NCBI RefSeq assembly: GCF_030317205.1
Contig: NZ_JASZYB010000004.1
Span: forward strand, 1 to 64,000
Direction of reading: 5' to 3'
DNA from: Variovorax sp. J2L1-78
Lineage (GTDB): Bacteria; Pseudomonadota; Gammaproteobacteria; Burkholderiales; Burkholderiaceae_C
DNA: 64,000 bases
This document shows, in pieces, positions 42,257-51,757 of the stretch (position 1 is its first letter; every line of letters starts with the position of its first letter). The notes beneath the pieces were generated by a model that saw only the letters and a list, made by a program, of their open reading frames with translations, ran no database searches and was not told the DNA's origin. The position numbers and the translations under genes were made by a program.

Positions 42257-42832
42257 TCAGCGTTCGCCGAGGAAAGCGCCGTCGACCGGCTTCTTCAACC
42301 ACCCGTGGATGTCGCCGCCGAGCTTGTACGCCACCGTGCCCACCATGCTGCAGGTGCTGCGCGGCAGACCGATGTACAGGAACATCTGCCGCTGCGCCGT
42401 GAAGTGGACCGGCGCGGTGCCGGGCCGCTCCAGCGTGCCGCGCAGTTCGACGATCTTCGGGCCGCCGTAGATGCCGCCGGCGTTGGCCAGCAGGTCGGTC
42501 ACTTCGACCTTGAGCACCGGCGCCGCCGTGGTACCGGGCGTGGGCGCGGCGAGCAGGTAAAGCAAGGGCTCTTCGATCTGGTCTTCGACCGCCTGGTGCA
42601 ACAACGCGGGGACGTCGCAGTTGTCGTCCGACTTCGACAGGCGCAGTCCCTTGCTGGTGGTGCCGTAGGTGACCTGCGGCATGACGAGGCTGTTCTGCGC
42701 CGTGGCCTCGGGTGGCGGCGGTTCCGCCTTCTCGACGGTCGGCTGGCGCGTGCCGCAGGCGGCCATGAGGCCGGCCATGGCCAGCAGGGTGGCCAGGCGT
42801 GCCGCCTTCGCCGCGGGATGGATGCGATGCAT
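42257..42832 (-). CDS. Putative lipoprotein of unknown function
   Basis: 191 residues from the ATG at 42832 with AAGGAG upstream. Signal peptide ending in a lipobox (LMAACG, Cys near residue 26), then a Pro/Glu-rich linker and a soluble domain with DNCDVPALLHQAVEDQIEEP and TAQRQMFLYIGLPRSTCSMV; the Cys residues might pair. Probably anchored in the envelope. No family recognised. Confidence 0.8.
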   Translation of the reverse strand: MHRIHPAAKAARLATLLAMAGLMAACGTRQPTVEKAEPPPPEATAQNSLVMPQVTYGTTSKGLRLSKSDDNCDVPALLHQAVEDQIEEPLLYLLAAPTPGTTAAPVLKVEVTDLLANAGGIYGGPKIVELRGTLERPGTAPVHFTAQRQMFLYIGLPRSTCSMVGTVAYKLGGDIHGWLKKPVDGAFLGER

Positions 42833-42984
42833 CAAATACGTTCTCCTTGAATGACCGCGTTCGAGACGCGGCCCGCGATTGTCGGGGCGCCTCGACACGG
42901 CCCACGGGCCCGTGCATCGACGCACGCCGCGCAGCGTGACTTTGCTGACAGTTGCGGTCGCACGTCGCTCGCTAGACTTGCCCG

Positions 42985-43872
42985 ATGGCCTTCTCCCACC
43001 CCACTTTTCCCTTTCACGCCTCCCAACGCCGCACCGCCCTCCTCGGCACGCTCGGCGCCCTGCTGCTGCCGACCCTGCCCGCGCTCGCGGCGACGCCGGC
43101 GGCCGCGCCCGAGCTCTGGCCGCAGGCCTCGGCCGTGCCCGGCGGCGTGGTGCGGCTGTCGCTCGGCCCGGCGGCAGCACGCCCGACGGCGCACACCGAT
43201 GGAAACGTGCCGCTGCTGGTCATCGGCGACCCGATCGCGTGGACCGCGCTGGTCGGCATCCCGTTGGCGGCGCCGGTCGGCAACGCACGCATCGTGGTGC
43301 GCGCCGACGACGGCAGCGAAAAGTCCATCGCCTACGCCATCGCGCCCAAGCGCTACAGCGAGCAGCGCCTGAAGGTCGCGCCGGGCACGGTCGACCTGTC
43401 GGCCGCCGACCAGGCGCGCTACGAGCGCGAGCGCGACCACCAGGCGCGCGTGATGGCGACCTTCAGCGAGGCGCTGCCCGCCGACCTGAAGATGGCGGTG
43501 CCGGTGCCCGGCCGACGGTCGAGTTCCTTCGGCCTGCGCCGCGTGTTCAACGGCCAGTCGCGCAATCCGCACAGCGGCATGGACATCGCCGCGGGCACCG
43601 GCACGCCGGTGCGTGCCCCGCTGCCCAGCCGCGTGATCGACACCGGCGACTACTTCTTCAACGGCGGCACCGTCTGGCTCGACCACGGCCGCGGCCTGCT
43701 GAGCATGTATTGCCACCTGAGTGCGATCGACGTGAAGGTCGGCGACGTGCTGCAGACCGGTGACCGCTTCTGCGCCGTGGGCGCCACCGGCCGCGTGACC
43801 GGGCCGCACCTGCACTGGGGCGTGATGCTCAACCGCACGATGGTGGACCCGGCGCTGTTCATCACGGCCTGA
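42985..43872 (+). CDS. M23-family (LytM-type) metallopeptidase
   Basis: 295 residues. Signal peptide (ALLGTLGALLLPTLPALA), an N-terminal domain of about 130 residues and a C-terminal M23 peptidase domain (about 175-290). Zinc ligands seen: His and Asp in NPHSGMDIAAGTG and the HxH pair in GPHLHWGVM; the catalytic His is in MYCHLSAIDV. It should cleave peptidoglycan peptide cross-links in the periplasm. A complete active site predicts an active enzyme. It is followed 17 bases later by a RidA-like gene. Confidence 0.92.
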   Translation: MAFSHPTFPFHASQRRTALLGTLGALLLPTLPALAATPAAAPELWPQASAVPGGVVRLSLGPAAARPTAHTDGNVPLLVIGDPIAWTALVGIPLAAPVGNARIVVRADDGSEKSIAYAIAPKRYSEQRLKVAPGTVDLSAADQARYERERDHQARVMATFSEALPADLKMAVPVPGRRSSSFGLRRVFNGQSRNPHSGMDIAAGTGTPVRAPLPSRVIDTGDYFFNGGTVWLDHGRGLLSMYCHLSAIDVKVGDVLQTGDRFCAVGATGRVTGPHLHWGVMLNRTMVDPALFITA

Positions 43873-43889
43873 TCGCCAAGGACACACCC

Positions 43890-44282
43890 ATGACACCCAT
43901 CTTCCACATGATCTCCGGCGCACCCGACCCGGTTGCTCCCTTCAGCCATGCCGTGCAGTCCGATGGATGGCTCTTCGTCACCGGGCAGATGCCCTTTGTC
44001 GATACCTCGGTCGACACGCCCTACCCGGACGGCATCGAAGCCCAGACCCACCAGGTCATGAAGAACCTCCAGACCGTGCTGGCAGGCTGCGGCTTCGGCT
44101 GGGACGAGGTGCTCTCGGTGCGCATCTTCCTGCGCCACTTCGACGAGGACTACGACGCGATGAACGCGGTCTACGCCAGCTACTTCCCGCCTGGACGCCG
44201 ACCGGCACGCACCTGCGTGGGCGTGAACGGCCTGGCCAAGGGCGCGCGCATCGAGATCGATCTGATCGCGCGCCGCAGCTGA
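43890..44282 (+). CDS. RidA-family protein
   Basis: 130 residues of the RidA/YjgF family. RidA itself deaminates reactive enamine and imine intermediates. Seen: PFSHAVQSDGWLFVTGQMPF at the N-terminus and the C-terminal block RPARTCVGVNGLAKGARIEIDLIA, with the Arg-x-Cys region of active RidA conserved in part (ARTCVGV). The paralogue group is unclear, so the substrate is not assigned. Confidence 0.9.
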   Translation: MTPIFHMISGAPDPVAPFSHAVQSDGWLFVTGQMPFVDTSVDTPYPDGIEAQTHQVMKNLQTVLAGCGFGWDEVLSVRIFLRHFDEDYDAMNAVYASYFPPGRRPARTCVGVNGLAKGARIEIDLIARRS

Positions 44283-44294
44283 ACGTCCGCCCGC

Positions 44295-45521
44295 TCAGTG
44301 CGCCTGCGCCGCTCCCGGCCAGAGGCGCACGACCAGCGCACCGGCCGCCGATGCTGCGGCCAGGCCGACCACCGCCATCCAGCCCCACTGCGCCAGCATC
44401 AGCGCGCCGAGCGCCGAACCGATCGCCATGCCGAGGAACATGCCGACGAACAGCACCGCGTTGAGACGGCTGCGGGCGGCCGGCTCGATGCTGTAGACGA
44501 TGGTCTGGTGCGCGATCAGCGAGGCCTGGATGCCCAGATCGAAACCGATGGCGCCCACCACCAGCAGGCCCAGCTGTGCATGCGGCTGCATCCACGGCGC
44601 GAGCGCCATCACCGCGAAGGACGCCAGGACCAACGACGCACCGAGGCGGGTGACCAGTTCGGGGCCGCGCTTGTCGGCGATGCGCCCGGCGATCGGTGCC
44701 GCCAGCGCACCGGCCGCACCGGCCAGTCCGAAGGCACCAGCGGCCGCGCTGCCCAGGTGGAAGGGCTCGCCGTGCAGCATCACGGCCAGCGTCGACCAGA
44801 AGGCGCTGAAGCCGATCGACAGCAGGGCCTGCGCGAGGGTGGCGCGGCGCAGGGCGCCGTGGCGCTTCCACAGCTTGACCAGCGAACCCATGAGCGCGCC
44901 GTAGCTCAGCTGGGTGGTCGGCCGGAAGCGCGGCAGGCCGCGCCAGGCGGCGGCGCCGATCAACGCGATGCTCAGCGCCGCGGCGATGAACATCGTGCGC
45001 CAGCCAAGGTGCTCGGCGACGAAGCCGCTGACCACCCGCGACAGCAGGATGCCCAGCAGCAGCCCGGTCATGACGGTGCCGACGATCTTGCCGCGGCTCG
45101 CCTCCGGTGCCAGCGTGGCGGCGGCCGGCACGATGTCCTGCGCCAGCGTGGCCGACAGGCCGATCACCAGGCTGGCGACCAGCAGCACCGCGATCGAGGG
45201 GGCAGCACCGGCCAGCAGCAGCGCGACGCAGAGCACCGCGGCCTTCATCAGGATGATGCGGCGGCGGTCGTAGCGGTCGCCCAGCGGCGCGAGCAGCAGG
45301 ATGCCCAGCGCATAGCCGAGCTGCGTGAGCGTGGGCACGAAGCCGACGGCGCGGGCCGAGGCGCCGATGTCGGCGCCCAGCACGCCGAGCATCGGCTGCG
45401 AGTAGTAGAGCGCCGCCACCGCCAGGCCGGCGCCGGTGGCGAGAAGCAGGACGAGCGAGGCTGGCAGTGCAGACGCCGCAGCCGGCGCTGCGGGTGTATG
45501 CGTGGCTTGAATGTGAGACAT
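44295..45521 (-). CDS. MFS transporter
   Basis: 408 residues, twelve predicted membrane segments, inner membrane. The loop 2-3 motif GDRYDRRRIILMKA and a second-half counterpart, GRIADKRGPELVTRLG, are typical of drug/proton antiporters of the major facilitator superfamily. The substrate is unknown. It is divergent from a LysR regulator (start 45636), which probably controls it; the shared region is about 114 bases. Confidence 0.92.
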   Translation of the reverse strand: MSHIQATHTPAAPAAASALPASLVLLLATGAGLAVAALYYSQPMLGVLGADIGASARAVGFVPTLTQLGYALGILLLAPLGDRYDRRRIILMKAAVLCVALLLAGAAPSIAVLLVASLVIGLSATLAQDIVPAAATLAPEASRGKIVGTVMTGLLLGILLSRVVSGFVAEHLGWRTMFIAAALSIALIGAAAWRGLPRFRPTTQLSYGALMGSLVKLWKRHGALRRATLAQALLSIGFSAFWSTLAVMLHGEPFHLGSAAAGAFGLAGAAGALAAPIAGRIADKRGPELVTRLGASLVLASFAVMALAPWMQPHAQLGLLVVGAIGFDLGIQASLIAHQTIVYSIEPAARSRLNAVLFVGMFLGMAIGSALGALMLAQWGWMAVVGLAAASAAGALVVRLWPGAAQAH

Positions 45522-45635
45522 AGTGGTTAACCCTTGATTTCGAAAGACTGGGTCGGAGTGTGCGCAAGAAGTGCGTCGCGCGGTAGGGGTGGCCAGCGCA
45601 AAATGCTTATACGTTCAGCGCATGCAGAGGATCCG

Positions 45636-46628
45636 ATGCCGACCCCCACCGCCCCCCTTCCCCAACCAGCGTCCGCCGCTTCGGCACCAGCCCTTCCACC
45701 CGGCACGGTCGGCGACCGCATCCAGCTGATGCAGACCTTCGTGCGCATCGTCGAGGCCGGCAGCCTGTCGGCCGCAGCGGCGCAACTGGGCGCCACCCAG
45801 CCCACGGTGAGCCGCCGCCTGCAGGCGCTCGAGCGTTCGCTGGGCACGCGCCTCCTGAGCCGCTCGACGCACGCCATGAAGCTCACCGAAGACGGCGAGC
45901 GCTGCTTCGCGCGGGCCAAGGAACTGATCGAAGCCTGGGACAGCTTCGAATCCGACCTGCGCGGCGCAGGCGCGGAGCCCGAGGGCACGCTGCGCGTGGT
46001 GGCGCCGCATGCCTTCGGCCAGAACGTGCTGGTCGGTCCGCTGGCCGGATACCTGCGCCGCTACCCCCGCATGTCGGTCGACTGGCTGCTGCACGACCGC
46101 GCGCCCGACTTCATCGCCGACGCGGTGGATTGCGCGATCCACGTCGGCGAAGTGAACGACCCGCAGCTGGTTGCCCTCAAGCTGGCCGAGGTGCCGCGCA
46201 TCGTCGTGGCGGCCCCGTCGGTGCTCGGCGATGGGCCCGCACCCTCGCATGCGAAGGACCTGGCGGCGCTGCCCTGGCTGGCACTGCGCAGCTTCTACCG
46301 GACCGATATCACCCTGACCCATGTGCAGAGCGGCGAACGCCACAGCGTGCCCATCACCCCGCGCCTGAGCACCGACAGCCTGTACGCCACCTGCAACGCC
46401 ACATTGATGGGCCTGGGCGTGAGCGTGGTGTCGGCCTGGGCGGTGGCCGGCGACCTGGCGGCCGGGCGGCTGGTGCACCTGACGCCGCAATGGCGTGCCA
46501 GCCCGCTGCCGATGCACCTGGTGTATCCATACGCGCGCCACTACCCGGCGAAGCTGCGTCGTTTCGTGGAAGCCATGCGCGAGTCGGTGCCCGGCGCGGT
46601 GACGACCGGGCTCACGCCAGCCGACTGA
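45636..46628 (+). CDS. LysR-family transcriptional regulator
   Basis: 330 residues from the ATG at 45636; another in-frame ATG at 45603 is possible. Pro/Ala-rich head, winged helix-turn-helix (about 25-85: FVRIVEAGSLSAAAAQLGAT, PTVSRRLQALERSLGTRLLS), and the ligand-binding domain to the end. The C-terminus MRESVPGAVTTGLTPAD is matched by an orphan fragment at 51752-51830. Divergent from the MFS gene, its presumed target. Confidence 0.93.
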   Translation: MPTPTAPLPQPASAASAPALPPGTVGDRIQLMQTFVRIVEAGSLSAAAAQLGATQPTVSRRLQALERSLGTRLLSRSTHAMKLTEDGERCFARAKELIEAWDSFESDLRGAGAEPEGTLRVVAPHAFGQNVLVGPLAGYLRRYPRMSVDWLLHDRAPDFIADAVDCAIHVGEVNDPQLVALKLAEVPRIVVAAPSVLGDGPAPSHAKDLAALPWLALRSFYRTDITLTHVQSGERHSVPITPRLSTDSLYATCNATLMGLGVSVVSAWAVAGDLAAGRLVHLTPQWRASPLPMHLVYPYARHYPAKLRRFVEAMRESVPGAVTTGLTPAD

Positions 46629-46795
46629 CGGCCGCCGGCGCTGCGGCTGGCCCGCGCGGGGTAAGATTTCGGATTCTTTCGATCTCATCTGATGCCACAG
46701 AGAGTCGGGTCCCCACGTGTGTGGGGCCGCCTCCCCGGGTCCACCATGGCGCATGCCACGGGCCCCAGCCAGCCACCGCCACGCCGTGCATCGGG

Positions 46796-47389
46796 ATGAT
46801 CCTGCTTCTGAGCGCGCTGCCTGCATGCCTCGCCTTCCCGGGCCGGGTTCGCGCGCTTGGAAAGCCGTCGTTCCTTGACCCTGGCTGGACCGTGCTCACC
46901 CGCTACTACCGTGACCTGCTGAATTTCTGCCTGCGCAAGACGAGGGATCGCGATACGGCGGCAGACCTTGCACAGGAGAGCTTCGTGCGCGTGTTCGCGA
47001 TGCAGCAAGCCGGCCAGGCCATCCAGCATCCGGCGGCGTTGCTGCAACGGGTCGCCACGCATGCCAAGGTGGACATGGACCGGCGCGCGGCCGTCAGGGA
47101 AGCCGAGGACATCGACGGGTTGGACGAAGACCTCCGACCGACCGCGCCGTCGCATCTGCAGCCCGAGGCGGTCTATGCGTCGACGGAAGCGGTTCGGTCT
47201 TATCTACAGGCGATTGAGTCGCTGCCTCCCCGCTGTCGCGAAGCGTTCAGCCTGTACGTCTTCGATGACATGTCCAAGCAGGACATTGCCGACCGCATGG
47301 GCGTCTCCCTGAGCATGGTCAAGCAGTACGTCACGCGCGGCAAGGCCGTCTGCGCCGATCGCCGACGTGTCCTGGACAACGCCAGATGA
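46796..47389 (+). CDS. ECF sigma factor, FecI type
   Basis: About 197 residues if started at ATG 46796; the GTG at 46892 (LTRYYRDLLNFCLRKTRDRD) is an alternative that gives the usual short FecI N-terminus and may be the true start. Region 2 (DTAADLAQESFVRVFAMQQ) and region 4 (LPPRCREAFSLYVFDDMSKQ, IADRMGVSLSMVKQYVTRGK) are complete. FecI-type sigma factors transcribe a TonB-receptor gene when released by FecR. The stop overlaps fecR (ATGA). Confidence 0.9.
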   Translation: MILLLSALPACLAFPGRVRALGKPSFLDPGWTVLTRYYRDLLNFCLRKTRDRDTAADLAQESFVRVFAMQQAGQAIQHPAALLQRVATHAKVDMDRRAAVREAEDIDGLDEDLRPTAPSHLQPEAVYASTEAVRSYLQAIESLPPRCREAFSLYVFDDMSKQDIADRMGVSLSMVKQYVTRGKAVCADRRRVLDNAR

Positions 47390-48522
47390 GTCGATTCGAG
47401 CGCACCACTCCCCACGTCGACAGGCCCATCGATGAAACGATCGAGGCGCGCGAGCACGAGGCCTTCATGCGGACGCTCGACCCGGCCCTCGCGGCCGCTG
47501 CCGAGTGGCACACCCGGCGCGAAGACGGCCTCGGGGCGACCGAGGAGGCGCAGTTCCAGCAATGGCTGTCGGACGATCCGGCCCATGCGGCCGCCTATGC
47601 AGCGCTGGACCACAGCCATGCCGCGGTGCGCAAGCTGCCGGCCGAAGCGGTCGCGCACCTGCGTGTGCCCCCGGAGCCGCAAGGGCCCCTGCAGGCGCAT
47701 CGCCCCCACCCCGTCGCTCCCCGGCCGACGCCGCGACCCGAACGCGCACCGTCGCGGAGATCTTGGACAGGGCGTGGGGCGACGGGCCTGGCGGCCAGCT
47801 GCCTGCTGCTGGCCGCTGGCGGGGTCGGCTGGCACCAATGGCATCAGCCCACCTTCGCGAACCACTACGCCACGAACCGCGGCCAGCAGTTCGACACGGT
47901 CTTGCCCGACGGCAGCGACGTGAGGCTCGACGCCGTCACGCGCACCGACGTCGCGCTGTATCGCGACCGGCGCGAGGCACGGCTGGACGAGGGCCAGGCC
48001 ATGTTCGCCATCGCGCCGGACGCCGGCAAGCCTTTTCGCGTGACGGCCGGTCCCGCGCGGATCACCGTGGTCGGCACACGCTTTTCGGTGCGCTACGTAG
48101 GCCCGGAAGGCCAGCCCCGGACGGTCGAGGTCGCGGTCGAGGAGGGCAAGGTGCTGGTCGAAAGCACGGTCAGGCCGGAGCGAGGCACGTCGATGGCCGC
48201 GCTCACCGCGGGGCAGTCGGTCCGGGTGAGCGCTTCCGGCGCGCTCGAAGCGGTCGCTGCCGTGCCGGTCAGCAGCGTGGCGTTGTGGCGCAAGGGACTG
48301 ATCCGCTTCTCGAACACGCCGCTGGCCGAGGCGATCCGGGAGATGGAACGTTACGGCCCTACCCGGCTGGTGGTGTCGGATCCGAAGATCGCCGATCTGC
48401 GCATCGGCGGTTCGTTCGAGGTGTCGCACCCCGAGGAACTGGCGAAAGTGCTGCCATCCCTCCTGCCCGTCACCCTGGTCGGCCGCGCCGACGGCAGCCG
48501 GGACGTGGTCGGCGCGCGCTGA
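47386..48522 (+). CDS. FecR-type membrane sigma regulator
   Basis: 378 residues. N-terminal DUF4880 domain (about 35-75: AAEWHTRREDGLGATEEAQF, FQQWLSDDPAHAAAYAAL), a membrane segment (about 125-145), the FecR domain in the periplasm (about 165-270: FDTVLPDGSDVRLDAVTRTD, VVGTRFSVRYVGPEG) and a C-terminal DUF4974/STN-like domain (SNTPLAEAIREMERYGPTRL). It passes the signal from the outer-membrane receptor at 48629 to the overlapping sigma factor. Confidence 0.94.
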   Translation: MSRFERTTPHVDRPIDETIEAREHEAFMRTLDPALAAAAEWHTRREDGLGATEEAQFQQWLSDDPAHAAAYAALDHSHAAVRKLPAEAVAHLRVPPEPQGPLQAHRPHPVAPRPTPRPERAPSRRSWTGRGATGLAASCLLLAAGGVGWHQWHQPTFANHYATNRGQQFDTVLPDGSDVRLDAVTRTDVALYRDRREARLDEGQAMFAIAPDAGKPFRVTAGPARITVVGTRFSVRYVGPEGQPRTVEVAVEEGKVLVESTVRPERGTSMAALTAGQSVRVSASGALEAVAAVPVSSVALWRKGLIRFSNTPLAEAIREMERYGPTRLVVSDPKIADLRIGGSFEVSHPEELAKVLPSLLPVTLVGRADGSRDVVGAR

Positions 48523-48628
48523 AAGGGGCAAAAAAGTTCGGGCGCGGGGTGTCCGAATCGCCAGGCCGTGCGTCTTTCTTGGTAGTGGAAGTTTGTTTAT
48601 CTCCGTCCCGACCAAGGAAGCCATCCCG

Positions 48629-51052
48629 ATGCGTCACCCGCACCCGTCCCGTCTCCGTCCCGCCCCGCTTGCCCTCGCCGTCGCCATGGCCCTGTCGGCA
48701 CCGGTGCTCGTTCACGCTCAACCCGCGCCGGAGGGCCGAACTGTCGCCGTGGCCATGGCCGCGCAGCCGCTGGGCGATGCGCTGAACGAACTGGCGGCCG
48801 TGACCGGCATGCCGATCGCATTTCCCCAGGCGCTGGTGGCCGGCAAGACCGCCCCGGCCGTCAAAGGGACGTTCACCCTGGGGCAGGCCCTGGCCCATCT
48901 GCTGGCGGGAAGCGGGCTCGAAGCGCAACCGGAGGGCCGGACGATCATCATCCGCAGTGCAGGCGCCGGTGCGGCGCAGACCCTGCCGTCCGTCACGGTG
49001 ACGGCCACGGCCGACACCGCTGAATTGCCCTTGCCCTATGCCGGCGGCCAGGTCGCACGGGGCAGCCGCGTCGGCATGCTGGGCAACAAGGATGTGATGG
49101 ACACACCGTTCAGCATCACGAGCTACACCGCCGAGCTGATGGAGAACCAACAGGCCATCACCGTCGCGGACGTCCTGGCCAATGATCCTTCGGTGCGCAC
49201 GCTCTCCTACGGCCTGACGAATGCAGCCGGTGCCGGCGACTCCTTCATGATTCGAGGCTTTTCCATCCAGAATTCCGTGCTGTTCGATGGCCTCTACGGC
49301 ATCGCACCCAGCCGAACGCTGCCGGTAGAGACCGCCGAGCGGGTCGAGGTACTCAAGGGCCCGAACGCCTTGCTCAATGGCATGGCACCTTACGACGCGG
49401 CGGGTGGCGCGATCAACATCGTTCCCAAGCGGGCCGGCGACGAGCCGCTGACCCGGCTCACGAGCACCTACCTGTCCAAAGGCGTCCTAGGTGGACACAT
49501 CGACGTGGGCAGGCGCTTCGGGGAAGACAAGCAGTGGGGTGTGCGGTTCAACGGGGTCTACCGCGACGGCAGCACCGCCACGCGCGGGCAGTCGGTGGAG
49601 CTGGGTGCGGCAACCATCGGCCTGGACTACCGGGGCGACCGGCTCCGGGCGTCCCTGGATGCCGGCCACCAGAGCCTGAACAATGAAGCGCCACAGGGGG
49701 CGGGAGGCTTCGGCATCGCCGACGGCATCGACATTCCCCGGCCGCCCAGTGCTCGCGGGCGGCTGGCGCAGGACTGGGAGTTTGCCAAGACCCGGAGCGA
49801 CTACTTCCTGGCCAAGGCGGAGTACGACCTGGCGCCCGACTGGACGCTCTACGGTGCGGCCGGCGGGAGCAACAACCGGTTCCGATACCTGTCCACGGAC
49901 GTCATCGTGGCCGACACCCAGGGCAACGCGCAAGCCACGGTGTACTACTGGCCCGACTTTCAGAATTACAGGACGGTCCAGGGCGGGTTGCGCGGAACGC
50001 TGCGCACCGCCGGCGTGAAGCACCAGATCAACCTCAGTGCCGCCTATTTGAAGCAGGAGCACGGGTTCACGACGGACTATTACGGGTTCGCCAGCTTCGA
50101 CACGAACATGTACGCCAGCCCTTCGGTGGCCGCCCCGTCGATCGCGGGCTTCTCCTCCAAGCCACCGATGACCGATTCACTGCGTCTGCCGTCCGTGGCG
50201 ATCTCCGACACGGTCTCTTTCCTCGACGATCGCGTGGCCGTGACGCTCGGTGCACGCCATCAGCAGGTGAAGTACATCAACTACGACACGAGCACGGGTG
50301 TGGGAACGACCACGCACGACAAGAGCGCGGTCACGCCGGTGCTCGCCGTGCTGTTCAAGCCGCAGGCGAACCTGTCCCTCTACGGCAACTACATCGAAGG
50401 GCTCAGCAAGGGGGATACAGCACCGATCGGAACGACGAACGCCAACGAGGTGTTCCCCCCGATCAAGACCAAGCAGTACGAGGTCGGCGCGAAATACGAT
50501 TTCGGTCGCTTCGCGGTCACGGCCGGGCTGTTCCAGATTCAGAAGCCCAGCGGACTGGTGGTTGGCAATCCCGACGGCAGTTTCACGTACCAGGTGGCCG
50601 GCGAGCAACGCAACCGCGGCGCCGAGCTCGGGCTCTTCGGCGAACTGGCACGCGGCGTCCGCCTGCTCGGAGGCATCGCCTACACCGACGGCCGCCTGAC
50701 CCACACGGATGGCGGCGTCAACGATGGCAACTTCGCACCGAACGTGTCGCGCTGGCAACTGAACCTGGGTGGCGAATACGACGTTCCATCGGCCCCCGGC
50801 CTCACCTTGACCGCGCGAATGATCTCGACCAGTTCGCAATACCTGGACGCGGCCAACTCGCGCAGTGTGCCGGGCTGGACGCGCTGGGACGTCGGCGCAC
50901 GCTATGCCACCAAGGCCTGGGACCGGCCCCTCGTGCTCAGGGCAGGTATCGAGAATCTGCTCGGGCGCGATTACTGGGCCAGCGGTTCAGGAAGCTGGCT
51001 GTACCTGGGTCGGCCGCGCACGTTGATGGTGTCGGCCACGGTCGACTTCTGA
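48629..51052 (+). CDS. TonB-dependent siderophore receptor with STN signalling domain
   Basis: 807 residues from the ATG at 48629, preceded by AAGGAA. Signal peptide (ALAVAMALSAPVLVHA), STN signalling domain (about 35-95: AAQPLGDALNELAAVTGMPI), a TonB-box-like LPSVTVTA near 115-125, plug domain (SFMIRGFSIQNSVLFDGLYG, VEVLKGPNALLNGMAPYDAA) and a 22-strand-type barrel ending in Phe (TLMVSATVDF). With the sigma/FecR pair it forms a cell-surface signalling unit. The ligand is probably a ferric siderophore, from the family; its identity is unknown. Confidence 0.94.
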   Translation: MRHPHPSRLRPAPLALAVAMALSAPVLVHAQPAPEGRTVAVAMAAQPLGDALNELAAVTGMPIAFPQALVAGKTAPAVKGTFTLGQALAHLLAGSGLEAQPEGRTIIIRSAGAGAAQTLPSVTVTATADTAELPLPYAGGQVARGSRVGMLGNKDVMDTPFSITSYTAELMENQQAITVADVLANDPSVRTLSYGLTNAAGAGDSFMIRGFSIQNSVLFDGLYGIAPSRTLPVETAERVEVLKGPNALLNGMAPYDAAGGAINIVPKRAGDEPLTRLTSTYLSKGVLGGHIDVGRRFGEDKQWGVRFNGVYRDGSTATRGQSVELGAATIGLDYRGDRLRASLDAGHQSLNNEAPQGAGGFGIADGIDIPRPPSARGRLAQDWEFAKTRSDYFLAKAEYDLAPDWTLYGAAGGSNNRFRYLSTDVIVADTQGNAQATVYYWPDFQNYRTVQGGLRGTLRTAGVKHQINLSAAYLKQEHGFTTDYYGFASFDTNMYASPSVAAPSIAGFSSKPPMTDSLRLPSVAISDTVSFLDDRVAVTLGARHQQVKYINYDTSTGVGTTTHDKSAVTPVLAVLFKPQANLSLYGNYIEGLSKGDTAPIGTTNANEVFPPIKTKQYEVGAKYDFGRFAVTAGLFQIQKPSGLVVGNPDGSFTYQVAGEQRNRGAELGLFGELARGVRLLGGIAYTDGRLTHTDGGVNDGNFAPNVSRWQLNLGGEYDVPSAPGLTLTARMISTSSQYLDAANSRSVPGWTRWDVGARYATKAWDRPLVLRAGIENLLGRDYWASGSGSWLYLGRPRTLMVSATVDF

Positions 51053-51055
51053 TCG

Positions 51056-51757
51056 TCACTCGCGCGCGAAGAACGCCTCGACCAGCCGCACCCAGTAGGT
51101 CGAGCCCACCGGCAGCAGCGCATCGTTGAAGTCGTAGTTCGGGTTGTGCAGCTCGCACGGGCCCATGCCGTGGTACGTCTCTTCGCGGTGGCCGCCGCCG
51201 CCGTGCTGCGGCGTGTTGCCGTCGACCTTGTCGGCGCCGAAGGTGTCCTTGGCGACCTGCATGGCGAAGTCGGTCTGCGCGTCCCAGTTCACCAGCGGCG
51301 GGTAGGCGCGGTGGAACTTCAGCTCGCCGGTGCCGCCGTGCGCCTGCGGCAGCATCTCGGCGATGCGGCGCATGTTGGCCTCGATCTCGTCGAGCACCTC
51401 GGTGCTGAAGGTGCGCACGGTGCCTTTGATCGCGGCCTCGCCGGGCAGCACGTTGTAGGCATCGCCCGCGTGGATCTGCGTGACGCTCACCACCGCGACG
51501 TCGATCGGGTTCTTGTGGCGCGAGATCAGCGTCTGCAGCGCGCCGACCATCTGCGCGGCGATCACGATGGTGTCGACCGACTTGTGCGGCTGCGCCGCGT
51601 GGCCGGCCTCTTCCGCCGGCTGGAAGATGAAGTTGACGGTGCCTTCGAAGTCGCGATGCGTCGACAGGTAGTGCGCCGCGCCCAGCAGCATCGCGGTGTG
51701 GCCGTCGTGGCCGCAGCCGTGCATGCGGCCGGGGTTCTTCGAGGCGTGCAGGAAGCA
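51056..51757 (-). pseudogene. Degenerate, doubly deleted copy of the M20 aminoacylase
   Basis: Nearly identical to the 3' two-thirds of the intact gene at 55457-56662 (from residue 91 on, HGCGHDGHTAMLLGAAHYLS). Compared with that copy it lacks the N-terminus and has two exact in-frame deletions: residues 139-197, which include the HNMPG metal-ligand block, and residues 334-355, which include AEDFSF. The resulting open frame (extended to 51847 by unrelated sequence) cannot form an active site. Both breaks lie in GC-rich short repeats. It ends four bases after the TonB receptor and joins a LysR-gene fragment at about 51757. Confidence 0.9.

Noticed and set aside
46660..46700. Fur box upstream of the ECF sigma gene
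   Set aside because: An AT-richer patch (GATTTCGGATTCTTTCGATC) is present, but its match to the 19-base Fur consensus is too weak.
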